Source of the DNA: Spirochaetales bacterium
GTDB taxonomy: Bacteria; Spirochaetota; Leptospiria; Leptospirales; Leptonemataceae
Length of the DNA: 64,000 nucleotides
Assembly (NCBI GenBank): GCA_015075425.1
Contig: JABTUL010000001.1
Location: forward strand, 558,001 to 622,000
Reading direction: 5' to 3'
Shown here: positions 40,610 to 48,913 of the stretch, in pieces
Numbering within the stretch: the first letter of the stretch is position 1
Layout of the letters: every line of letters begins with the position of its first letter
Notes under the pieces: model-generated
Databases searched by the model: none
What the model was told of the DNA's origin: nothing
What the model saw: only the letters and a program-made list of their open reading frames with translations
Translations under genes and position numbers: made by a program

Positions 40610-42583
40610 TTAGTAAATGTCATGCCGGGAATTGTACACATTGAACTTCCCGGTTGGCGTGTGAACCCATTTGCCCGTGATCTTCTTTTTGAGCTGCAGG
40701 GTTTTGTCATCATAAACATAGACGGCGCCTTCCATCCATCCAGAGATCCAGACCTCATCTCCGGCCCGATTGTACTCCATGTGGACCACTCGATCCGGGC
40801 TGACTTTGATGTACTGGATGGTTCCTTTAGCAATGTTGTACACCCCTACCTGTCCGTTCATGCCTTCAATGGCAGAAAGAGGCATATCAAACCAAACGTT
40901 TTGGGACGCCGGGTGGGTCTTTACAAAAAGAGAACCCGCTGATTTGATCTCATGCGATTCCACAACCTTCCAGGCATGGGCCCGATTTTTTTCCGGATCC
41001 ACCCCGATAAACTGCAGTTTGGTGTCACTGATGAAGGTGGTGGCATACACAGGCCCGAATTTTGGATGCACAAAGTTGGCTCCGCGTCCCGGATGGGGCA
41101 CTTGAGCGGTATCGATGCACGGTCCAGGACCGGCCGGTGGCACCAGTTTGCCAAGCTTGGTGTCGATCACGCACATCTGGCTTTTGGCGTTAGCCGCTAC
41201 CAGAAAATAGCGCTTTTCTTTTTGGCCAGGAATGTTCACCCAGCCGCCATCATGCAGGGCATTGTTGGCCTTGATGCGCGTTTCTTTGGGTTTTTTGGGA
41301 TCTGTGTAGTCGATCATGTACACCCAGCCCGACTCTTTGAGGTTGGCCACCCAGAAGGGTTTTTCATCGGAAGCCACAATGGAGGCCACGCGGACTTCTG
41401 GCAGCTTGTTACCCGTCTTCCAGTCGCGTGAATCAGCCACAGAGGTAATCGAAAGCGGTTCCAGTGTTTCACCATCCATGATGGCATACTGCGAAGGAGT
41501 GTAGCAACCCACAATGGCATACTTATCCACAAATCCTGGCGCTTTGCTGCCATCGATGGAACGGGCGTCCCAGCAGGTCCGGCCCCGGGCAACGACTTGT
41601 GGTGTTTTAGAAAACAGGTCAATCAGGGTGATTTTTCCATCACGGCCAATGGCAAAGAAGTAGCGACCGGAATGCGATGAGCGCAAAATGTGTACGGCAA
41701 AGCCCGTATCCACAATGGTTTTCATTTCTTTGGTGTTACCGTCGATGATGGCCACTTTGCCGGCATCGCGCATCACAACTCCAAAGTAATTCTCAAAAGC
41801 GCCACCGGTTTCATCCTGGACCGGACGATCCTTTACGGGGACCTCAAGCTTCCAGTAACCGCGGGCTTCTTCCATCGAGAGGACGGGAATTTCCGGGGGT
41901 TCCATCTGGATGTAGCGGGCCATGATGTTGATTTCTCGCTCGCTCAGCATTTTCTCCCGGCCCCAGGCAGGCATTCCTTTGGGCGAACCGTTGACCAGAA
42001 TGGCTGTTAAAGCTTCCGTGCCTTTGCTTTTCGTGCCGCCACCTTTTACAAAAGCTGCCTGTACCACATGCCCTTCAGGCAAGAGCGACGGACCGGTAGC
42101 CCCCCAGCGCTGAGCTCCGTGGCAACCGGAACAGCGGTTGAAGAAAATGTTCTTGCCTTCTTCAAATTCTTTATCGTTAAGCGGTTCAAAGGCCGCAAGC
42201 GCCTCACCGCCCTTATCCTGGAACTCAAAATAGGCGATGATCTCATCGATTTCTTGATCGGTGAGAGGCAGGTTGGGCATCGGCGCCGGCCATTTTTTTG
42301 CCAGTTCCTTTGCCACCGGATCAGTTTTGAGCATGCCTGCCGGATCTTTGAGCCATTTTTTGAGCCAGTCTTTTTCGCGTCTTTCTGTAACGCCCTTCAG
42401 ATCCGGCCCGGTTGCACCGTCTCCACCGCCAAAGTTGTGGCAGGCAACGCAACCTTTCTGTTGAAAGTGTGTCTTGCCCGGTCCGTCAAACGTGGCGGCC
42501 GATTTCTCCTGTCTTTTCTTGCAGTCGATCGCAAGAACGGCGACCGCAAGGGCACAGGAGAAGATTTTCCATCTTACTCCCAT
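40610..42583 (-). CDS. nirS: Cytochrome cd1 nitrite reductase with an additional cytochrome c domain
   Basis: Periplasmic enzyme reducing nitrite to NO. The C-terminal eight-bladed heme d1 domain carries the proximal His in VHILRSSHSGRY, the two distal active-site His in ALHDGGW and PHPGRGANF, and the typical end TPTGKFNVYNSRHDIY. Before it stand two cytochrome c domains with CVACH (C45-H49) and CSGCH (C151-H155); classical NirS has one. Length 657 exceeds the usual 560 or so. The N-terminus is a signal peptide with possible lipid Cys (LAIDCKK). AAAGGAG precedes ATG 42583. Confidence 0.95.
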   Translation of the reverse strand: MGVRWKIFSCALAVAVLAIDCKKRQEKSAATFDGPGKTHFQQKGCVACHNFGGGDGATGPDLKGVTERREKDWLKKWLKDPAGMLKTDPVAKELAKKWPAPMPNLPLTDQEIDEIIAYFEFQDKGGEALAAFEPLNDKEFEEGKNIFFNRCSGCHGAQRWGATGPSLLPEGHVVQAAFVKGGGTKSKGTEALTAILVNGSPKGMPAWGREKMLSEREINIMARYIQMEPPEIPVLSMEEARGYWKLEVPVKDRPVQDETGGAFENYFGVVMRDAGKVAIIDGNTKEMKTIVDTGFAVHILRSSHSGRYFFAIGRDGKITLIDLFSKTPQVVARGRTCWDARSIDGSKAPGFVDKYAIVGCYTPSQYAIMDGETLEPLSITSVADSRDWKTGNKLPEVRVASIVASDEKPFWVANLKESGWVYMIDYTDPKKPKETRIKANNALHDGGWVNIPGQKEKRYFLVAANAKSQMCVIDTKLGKLVPPAGPGPCIDTAQVPHPGRGANFVHPKFGPVYATTFISDTKLQFIGVDPEKNRAHAWKVVESHEIKSAGSLFVKTHPASQNVWFDMPLSAIEGMNGQVGVYNIAKGTIQYIKVSPDRVVHMEYNRAGDEVWISGWMEGAVYVYDDKTLQLKKKITGKWVHTPTGKFNVYNSRHDIY

Positions 42584-42707
42584 AAGTTACTCCTTTTGTT
42601 ATTATGAATAAAGGACACTGAAATCTGAATTAAAGGCTGAAAATGAAATTGCAATATCATCTGAGGAGGAATCGGAAAAGGGTCCCTGGGTTTCGGGGAG
42701 CATGGTC
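42584..42707 (-). other. nirS upstream region
   Basis: These 124 bases between the Rrf2 gene and nirS are A/T-rich near nirS and the only sizeable gap in the nir unit, so a nirS promoter may lie here. I see no convincing FNR (TTGAT-N4-ATCAA) box. Confidence 0.3.
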
Positions 42708-43136
42708 TCATGATCGGGTCCAGTCTGTTCCGGGCCACGGAGAACGGCTGGCCTGTTCGATGGAGGTTGTTTCAAAAGCTTTGAGCATTTTATCTTTGCA
42801 CTGTTTCCAGGTGTCATGGACCGGGCAGGGATTGAGTTCATCGCAGACGGATACACCAAGCACACACATTTCAAAGCTCTTCATGCCATCAATGGCAAGC
42901 ATGAGGTCATGGATGGTGATTTTATCCGTGGGCTGAGCCAGAGCAAATCCGCCGGTTGGTCCGGTGATGGATTTTAAGTAATTTTTGTGAACAAGCTTCT
43001 GCAGTATTTTTCCCAGATAGCTCTGGGAAACGTTCAGGGCATCGGCAATTTCTTTGACACTGTGGAATTCTTTTTCCGAACGGGAAGCCATGTACAGGCA
43101 ACTGCGCAGAGCATAGTCCAGGGCTCTTGAAATCAT
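42708..43136 (-). CDS. Rrf2-family regulator, NsrR-like
   Basis: A 142-residue winged-helix regulator. The N-terminus RALDYALRSCLYMA, HTH VKEIADALNVSQSYLGKILQKL and wing GPTGGFALAQP are typical of Rrf2. Three cysteines in MCVLGVSVCDELNPCP match the [Fe-S] cluster region of NsrR, an NO-sensing repressor. It sits inside the operon it probably controls and overlaps the cytochrome c gene by 4 bases (ATGA). Confidence 0.88.
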   Translation of the reverse strand: MISRALDYALRSCLYMASRSEKEFHSVKEIADALNVSQSYLGKILQKLVHKNYLKSITGPTGGFALAQPTDKITIHDLMLAIDGMKSFEMCVLGVSVCDELNPCPVHDTWKQCKDKMLKAFETTSIEQASRSPWPGTDWTRS

Positions 43137-43474
43137 TGTTTTACCTCATTGGCTACAAAATAGACCACAGCATCGAGTTCCTTTTCATTGAGATGACCGA
43201 ACGAATCGGGCATAGCCGGGTAGCCAGCCACGACGCGCCGTCCCGGTTCCACGATAGATTCGCGGATGAAGGTAGCGTCGCGACTTTTCCGGGCATTCTC
43301 CAGTGAAGGCCCGCTCAGAGCGGGCTCTGAATCAAAACTGTGACAGGAGGAGCAATTTTCCTGAAATATGCGTTCGCCCAGAAGAGCAACTTCCAGGGTT
43401 GTTGTCCTGGCCGGCGCTGGCTCGCGACACGCTCCGGCGATGAGTGCGATGATAAAGGTTTTTTTAAGAAACAC
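43133..43474 (-). CDS. Monoheme cytochrome c lipoprotein (NirC-like)
   Basis: A 113-residue cytochrome c with lipobox (LIAGACREP), heme motif CSSCH and axial Met in YPAMPDSFG. Its location among heme d1 genes fits NirC or a c55x-type electron donor to NirS. Overlaps the nirDL-type gene by 11 bases. Confidence 0.85.
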   Translation of the reverse strand: MFLKKTFIIALIAGACREPAPARTTTLEVALLGERIFQENCSSCHSFDSEPALSGPSLENARKSRDATFIRESIVEPGRRVVAGYPAMPDSFGHLNEKELDAVVYFVANEVKQ

Positions 43475-44483
43475 GGCTCACCTTCTGGATCCAGTAGTCG
43501 TCCAACTCCGGCAGGAAGTAGCGCAGCCGTGTTTTCTTAAATTCTGTGGGGGACTCAAGCACCCGGTAATCGTCCAGCCCGGTCGCTTCTGAAAGTCGCG
43601 CGGCCAGCAGCATCAGATTCTGATGATCCTCTGCATGGAGCATCGCATACAGATTGTAGGGAAAATCCGGACAGGTCGTGCGGCCGTAGCAATGGCTCAC
43701 CTCCGGAAAGGCAGCCAGTGTCCGTCCCTTAACACTCAGTTCGCCAGGTTCCACGCGGAAAACGGTCATACCATTGGCCCGCACACCCATTTTCCGATGC
43801 CGGAATGTACCGATGTAACGGCGAACGATTCTACCTGATTCAGCTTTCAGAAAATCCAGCAGCCGATTTCCAGCAGCTTCGCTGCCCGATAGCTGATGAA
43901 AAGGGCGTTCACAGACGGGAAGATCACGCTGGGCCAGGCGGACCAGGTCAGCCGGCGGGAGCACAATGTCCGCCGGATCGAAGCTCATGAGTTCTTTTTG
44001 TTCGGTTTGATTCTGTCGACTGCGAAAATCAAAGGCTACACCAACTTTAAAGGTCTCCGTGCGCCGCAAAGGATAGAAGGCATCCACACCGGTCAGCTGA
44101 CTCAAGGCCGTCAGATGGTTTTCCAGACCCTGCTCATGGGGAACAGCAATGGTGAACCAGATGTTGTAGCTGTGGTTGCGTTCGTAGTTATGCGTCACCG
44201 TGGGGTGCTCACTGATGATATCCGCGACCTGTTCCAGGCGGCCTGCGTTTACTTTACCGCAAACGAGAGCGGAGTCGTAACCCAGAAGAGAACCTTCCAT
44301 GACGGCGGAGATTTCACGCAGCTTTCCCGTTGTTTTCCAGTCCTGCACCACAGCCAGCACCTCAGATTCCTTGAGGTCCATGCGCCGGGCCAGCTCGGCA
44401 TAGGGTCTTTCCTCCAGAGGAAAACCCTTCTGGATTTGCAGCGCCAGCAGGGCCTCCGTATCAGAATGAATGGTCGTTTGCAT
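43464..44483 (-). CDS. nirDL: Siroheme decarboxylase, fused NirD-NirL type
   Basis: Converts siroheme to didecarboxysiroheme in heme d1 synthesis. The 339 residues are two AsnC/Lrp-like units. The first has VTHNYERNHSYNIWFTI and the second EVSHCYGRTTCPDFPYNLYA, matching the catalytic motifs of NirD/L and AhbA/B proteins. No separate nirG or nirH is present, so this fusion may be the only decarboxylase. GGAGG precedes its ATG, which overlaps the nirF stop by one base. Confidence 0.88.
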   Translation of the reverse strand: MQTTIHSDTEALLALQIQKGFPLEERPYAELARRMDLKESEVLAVVQDWKTTGKLREISAVMEGSLLGYDSALVCGKVNAGRLEQVADIISEHPTVTHNYERNHSYNIWFTIAVPHEQGLENHLTALSQLTGVDAFYPLRRTETFKVGVAFDFRSRQNQTEQKELMSFDPADIVLPPADLVRLAQRDLPVCERPFHQLSGSEAAGNRLLDFLKAESGRIVRRYIGTFRHRKMGVRANGMTVFRVEPGELSVKGRTLAAFPEVSHCYGRTTCPDFPYNLYAMLHAEDHQNLMLLAARLSEATGLDDYRVLESPTEFKKTRLRYFLPELDDYWIQKVSRVS

Positions 44484-45643
44484 TACAGTCCTCCTTCAAA
44501 TGCGCGCCAGATGCCAAACATGCCGGCCGGTGAGGCGACGGGCGTGCGGTTGACAATGGAGCGGCTTGTGGTATCTACATGGATCACTTCGTTGGTTTCA
44601 TTGCTGGCAATAAGGGCACGCTGGCCGCGGGGCAGGAAAGCCAGATGGTAGATTTTCTTTCCGGCCTCCAGGCGATGGAGTTCCTCTCCGCTGAATTGAT
44701 CGAGAACCAGTACCGTCCCATCATAATCTTTTCCCGTCAGGGTTACGTAGGTTTCCGTAGAGAAAGGCCGGTTCATTACATAGATGGCATGGGCGGGAAG
44801 AGAAATGGTTTTCAAAACGGCGAAGCTCTGACTGTCCAGAAGCCACAATTTTTTCTGGCCAGGCACCGGAAGAAAAAGGGTTGTACCGTTGTCCGCCCAG
44901 CTTTCCAGATGCATCATTTTGGAAGGAGTCGTCTGATCATCGGTTGGCGGATCGATCTTCTGCACTTTCAGAGTTTTCAGGTCTAAAATGCTGATCGTTC
45001 CATCCTGGTGGCCGGCCAGGTAGTGGCTCCCCCGGCGGTTGATCAGGGCATCAAATGGACCGGAGCCGGCCAGCGCTACGCTACTTGCTCTGTAGCTCTC
45101 GCCCTGCTTTTGTAAAATCATGGCTTCATCGCCATCCATTAAGCTGGCCACAAACCTGCCTCCCGGTGCATCCACCAGACCCGTTACCCGGGACGGCTTT
45201 CCTTCACGAGTGCGGGCAGCAAACGTAGCTGTTATCTGAAAGGTTCCCGGATCCACAAGGGCGATCTGGCCTGGTTCATAGCCACTGACAGCGACAACAC
45301 TGCCATCGGCGGCAATGGCCTGACCGATGGCATTGCTACCAACAGAAAGACGATGGTCCAGAACTCGCCGGGAAAGATTGATGCGTAACAGTTCTCCCGT
45401 GCGTGTGGTCACAAAGGCCCAGCGTAAGGCTGGATCAAAGGACATGCTGGCATGACGAAGATTCGCTCCCGTGTCGATTCTATCTTTCACATGCCCATCA
45501 AACGGATTGAGAAAAACAATGTTCCCGGATTCTCTTTCAATCACCAGGACCTGCGCACCATCGGGATCGGCTTGACAGGCCGCGCCCAGGACGGCAGTTA
45601 GGGCGACACAGTAACCGCCGACCGAGCGCTGCAATGCTAACAT
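44483..45643 (-). CDS. nirF: Heme d1 biosynthesis protein NirF
   Basis: A 386-residue periplasmic lipoprotein (VLGAACQAD) with the eight-bladed propeller of the NirS/NirN/NirF family but no heme c domain. Typical stretches are LVIERESGNIVFLNPFDG and YVMNRPFSTETYVTLTG. NirF acts late in heme d1 synthesis as a dehydrogenase or chaperone. It overlaps nirJ by 7 bases. Confidence 0.85.
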   Translation of the reverse strand: MLALQRSVGGYCVALTAVLGAACQADPDGAQVLVIERESGNIVFLNPFDGHVKDRIDTGANLRHASMSFDPALRWAFVTTRTGELLRINLSRRVLDHRLSVGSNAIGQAIAADGSVVAVSGYEPGQIALVDPGTFQITATFAARTREGKPSRVTGLVDAPGGRFVASLMDGDEAMILQKQGESYRASSVALAGSGPFDALINRRGSHYLAGHQDGTISILDLKTLKVQKIDPPTDDQTTPSKMMHLESWADNGTTLFLPVPGQKKLWLLDSQSFAVLKTISLPAHAIYVMNRPFSTETYVTLTGKDYDGTVLVLDQFSGEELHRLEAGKKIYHLAFLPRGQRALIASNETNEVIHVDTTSRSIVNRTPVASPAGMFGIWRAFEGGL

Positions 45644-46794
45644 GCGATGGACTCCTGGTTACCGATTTCCTGATCGTTGAGGTAACAGGCCGGGTCCGAT
45701 GCGAACATATCTCCCGTGCGTGCCAGAGCTCGTTCGCGATGCGATCCGCGGCAAAGGGAAAGGTACAGACAGCTGCGGCAGCGGCCCTGCAGGTATTCTT
45801 CGCGCTTTTTGAGCCACAGGTAAGGATGCTGAACCAGGATATCGTTTAATTCCTGTTCATAAACATTGCCCATCACGGCAGACTGCCAGAATTGATCGGG
45901 ATGCACCTGACCCTGGGAGTCGATGTTGATCATCTTCTCGCCAGCCGAATTGCCCCCGCGCAGACCCAGTAGGTGCAGGCCGCGTCGTGCCGCTTCTTCG
46001 CCCAGATTCTGTCGCAGAAAAGGAATCAGAAAGACACCGTCGGCATCGTTTCCGCCGCTTACCAGGCGGGTTTTCTCCCCGCGCTTAAAACCCAGCAGGG
46101 CCCTTTCAAAAAGGTGGAGCATGAGGGCCCGCGTGTCCTGGCCTGACAGATCATAACGGGCAAATGCTTTGCCGCGACCGCCGTCTACCAGATGTGATAC
46201 ATAAAAACGATCAATTCCCTGCTCCACGGCGAGTTCATAAAGGTCCAGAGCTTCGTGAGCGTTGCGTGACGAGAGAGTGAAACGCAGCCCTGTGCGAATC
46301 CCGCATTCCTTTAAGTGGCCAAAGGCAGCGAGGGCCCGGTCATAGCCGCCGTCCAGCCCCCGGTAGCGATCGTTGAAGACGGCACTGCCGTCCAGGCTGA
46401 TGCCCGCGTAGGTAACTCCCGTATCTTTGAGTTTTTCTGCTATCGCAGCACTTAACAGAGTGCCGTTTGTCGAAAGATGGCATTGCACTCCCCGTCCGCG
46501 GGCACTCTGCATGAGTTCAAGCAGGTCCGGTCGCAGCAGGGGTTCACCGCCGGAAAATATCAAAACCTTGATCTGTGCTCTGGCCAGATTTTCGATCACA
46601 GCCTTTGCCATTTCTGTAGAAGGCCCATCCTGCGCAGGATTTTTGCGTGCCGAAGCATAGCAGTGCGGGCAGGTCATGTTGCAGGCGCGGTTGACATTCC
46701 AGACCACAACCGGCGCCGCTTGACTGTAGCGCGGTTCCTGGCCGGGAAGCTGGCCGCTCTGAACTCTCTCGATGATGTCGCTGACCGGAAGCAT
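45637..46794 (-). CDS. nirJ: Radical SAM heme d1 biosynthesis enzyme NirJ
   Basis: Removes the propionates of didecarboxysiroheme during heme d1 synthesis. The radical SAM motif is CNMTCPHCYA, followed by FSGGEPLLRPDL, and a SPASM-type auxiliary cluster region near the end (GRCRSCLYLSLCRGSHRERA). Length 385 is as expected. The ATG overlaps the porin stop (TAATG). Confidence 0.92.
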   Translation of the reverse strand: MLPVSDIIERVQSGQLPGQEPRYSQAAPVVVWNVNRACNMTCPHCYASARKNPAQDGPSTEMAKAVIENLARAQIKVLIFSGGEPLLRPDLLELMQSARGRGVQCHLSTNGTLLSAAIAEKLKDTGVTYAGISLDGSAVFNDRYRGLDGGYDRALAAFGHLKECGIRTGLRFTLSSRNAHEALDLYELAVEQGIDRFYVSHLVDGGRGKAFARYDLSGQDTRALMLHLFERALLGFKRGEKTRLVSGGNDADGVFLIPFLRQNLGEEAARRGLHLLGLRGGNSAGEKMINIDSQGQVHPDQFWQSAVMGNVYEQELNDILVQHPYLWLKKREEYLQGRCRSCLYLSLCRGSHRERALARTGDMFASDPACYLNDQEIGNQESIAC

Positions 46795-48794
46795 TAGAAT
46801 TTCACAGTCATCATAAGATAGGCAAATTGCATTACGGAGCGGAAGGTTGGCGGTCGGGCCACAAAGTCGCCGCTGGCGATTTTAGAAGAAACTGTGCTCA
46901 GATCTTCATCGTAGAGGAACTGATCCAGATAGCGGGAAGCCAGGGCGTATCCAGGATCGTCTTTTACGCGACGGATGGAGGAGCCACCCTGAATGTAGCT
47001 GTAGCCCAGTTCCCATTCGATGGCTTTGTGGACCTTTTTGTAAGTCAGGTCGATTTCGTCAAAGAGGGCTTTCTCCTGAAATCTTTCCCAGAGTTTTCTT
47101 TTTAATATGCGTTTGGCGATACGCTTTTCTCGGGATTGCTGCACGCTTCCCGTCGGTTCGGCGTATTCTGTTGCTGCGGCCGTCGTGGAGACACTGTGGC
47201 GGCCACCGGTTGCATTGTACCAAGCATCGGCTGACTGGTCTTTCTCTGCCTTCCAGTAGGCGAGTCGAAGCTGTCCCCCGCCCAGGGGCAGGCTAACATT
47301 GATCGAGGCAGCCTGCATGTTTTGCCAGCTCAAAAGATCGGCGTAGCCATAGTGGAGGTGGTTGGTGGGAAAGAGATTGTTGAAAGTGCGAGAGCGAAAA
47401 TCATTGGGATTTTCATCACCCGATCCGTTCTGCGCTTCCACACCGATGCGTATTTTTTGCACGGTAAAGCCTGTATCAACGGACAGCGCGTATCCGGCGT
47501 ATTCTTCCTTTTTAGTCAGAAACTGGTGCGCCTTGAGGGCGCTGCGATAGTAGCCACCTTCAGGATCTGATTTCAGGGCATAGATGGTGTTACCCGCAGG
47601 GTCACGAACCGTATATTCATCGTCTTCAAAAAGAATATCATAAAAATCTGGAGACTTCTCCACGCCCGATCTGCCGAATTGTCTCGCGCCTTCAATGGTC
47701 CAGTCCAGGGCTCCGGCAGCCTTACCATCGCTGGTTTTGTTGGTAAGACGCAGCCCCACCGTGTGCAGCTGATCGCGCTGGCTCTGGCGATCCCGCGAAG
47801 CAATAGCCAGCCCATACTGATCGGTGACGAGCTTTGGGCTGTCCGCATTGACGGTTCCCGCTGCTGCACTGGCTGGATTGGGATAGGTAACCAGTGGTTC
47901 TGATTTTTGTACGTACTGCTTAAATACTCCCAGATAGTAAAGATCGACAAGGGCAAGATTTCCCAACTGGATGGTATTGTACCAACCGGCAAAGTAGCCA
48001 TCCTTCAAGGTAGCGCTCGATTCATTGCCATCGGTTATTGCAGAATAGTGATTCTTGTCCTCTGCTATGACCGATCCCCAGAGGTGACTTTTCACGGCTT
48101 TGTTTTCAAAGGTCAGTCGGAAGCCATCAAAACTGCGACCAACACCCGTCCATTCCAGACCCCCCACCAGTCGTTGATCCCCGTAGGAAAGAATTTGACG
48201 GCCGGCGATGAGTCCAACGGGACCGATCAAATTCTTGCTGGCCAGGTATGCTTCGCGCAGATCAGTGTTCTCTTCCGTGCGGGAGTTGGCCGTGCCCAGT
48301 CCATTGGCCGATCCTGCAGTTCCACCCCAGACCCTGGCATCCTGAAGGAGCACGACGAGCCGGGTGTCCTCGCTCAGAGATTTTTCCACTCCCAGCTGAA
48401 TCTTCTGACCCACCATTTCCGACCGTCCCGGCTGCGGGGCTTTCGCCGGAAGCGTGGAACTTTGCTTTCCACCCGATTCCGTGCAGGTTTTTCCCGCCGA
48501 TCGTTTCACGGTGCAGACGCTGCCTGTAAAAACTGTTGATTCATTGACCCGATCAAAAGCAGCGTTGGTCCGCGCTTCCGGCCGGAAGCGCACCAGCCCG
48601 TACCAGCGCATTCCTTCCAGCCAGCGAAGATCGGGCAGGGGACGTTCTGGCGCTAAAGCCGGAGCCGGTGGGACGGGCTTTGCTTCCACTTCAGCCGGAG
48701 CCGGCTCCTTTTCCGGCGAAGGCGCATCGGCTGGACTCTGGGCTAAAAGGAGAGCGGGAAAACACAGAAGAAGGAGGCAGTTTCGGAATTCCAT
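46794..48794 (-). CDS. Alginate-export-type outer membrane beta-barrel (porin)
   Basis: A 666-residue outer-membrane protein with a signal peptide (LLLLCFPALLLAQSP), a Pro/Glu/Ala-rich linker and a beta-barrel of the Alginate_exp type (SYGDQRLVGGLEWTGVGRSF). It ends in an aromatic residue (MMTVKF), as outer-membrane barrels do. It is the first gene of the nir unit, with AGGAG upstream. It could admit nitrite or export an operon product; the substrate is unknown. Confidence 0.82.
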   Translation of the reverse strand: MEFRNCLLLLCFPALLLAQSPADAPSPEKEPAPAEVEAKPVPPAPALAPERPLPDLRWLEGMRWYGLVRFRPEARTNAAFDRVNESTVFTGSVCTVKRSAGKTCTESGGKQSSTLPAKAPQPGRSEMVGQKIQLGVEKSLSEDTRLVVLLQDARVWGGTAGSANGLGTANSRTEENTDLREAYLASKNLIGPVGLIAGRQILSYGDQRLVGGLEWTGVGRSFDGFRLTFENKAVKSHLWGSVIAEDKNHYSAITDGNESSATLKDGYFAGWYNTIQLGNLALVDLYYLGVFKQYVQKSEPLVTYPNPASAAAGTVNADSPKLVTDQYGLAIASRDRQSQRDQLHTVGLRLTNKTSDGKAAGALDWTIEGARQFGRSGVEKSPDFYDILFEDDEYTVRDPAGNTIYALKSDPEGGYYRSALKAHQFLTKKEEYAGYALSVDTGFTVQKIRIGVEAQNGSGDENPNDFRSRTFNNLFPTNHLHYGYADLLSWQNMQAASINVSLPLGGGQLRLAYWKAEKDQSADAWYNATGGRHSVSTTAAATEYAEPTGSVQQSREKRIAKRILKRKLWERFQEKALFDEIDLTYKKVHKAIEWELGYSYIQGGSSIRRVKDDPGYALASRYLDQFLYDEDLSTVSSKIASGDFVARPPTFRSVMQFAYLMMTVKF

Positions 48795-48819
48795 ATTTAA
48801 TACTCCTGTATCTTAAATA
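48794..48819. promoter_or_regulatory. Inverted repeat in the nir operon leader
   Basis: TATTTAA (48794-48800) and TTAAATA (48813-48819) form a 7-bp inverted repeat around the porin ribosome-binding site, so regulator binding or an RNA hairpin could block translation. The minus-strand TATTTAAGATAC resembles the element upstream of the NOR operon. Confidence 0.35.
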
Positions 48820-48913
48820 AGAAAGCAAGCAAAAAATGGCTCAAACCCTATTTTTTTAGCGGTAAATAGTGCTTGCCGGGCCGGTAAAAGCCGGTAACCG
48901 CTTGTCCACCTCC

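Noticed and set aside
42584-42707. FNR/NNR box before nirS
   Set aside because: No TTGAT-N4-ATCAA-like dyad could be found; only generic A/T richness.
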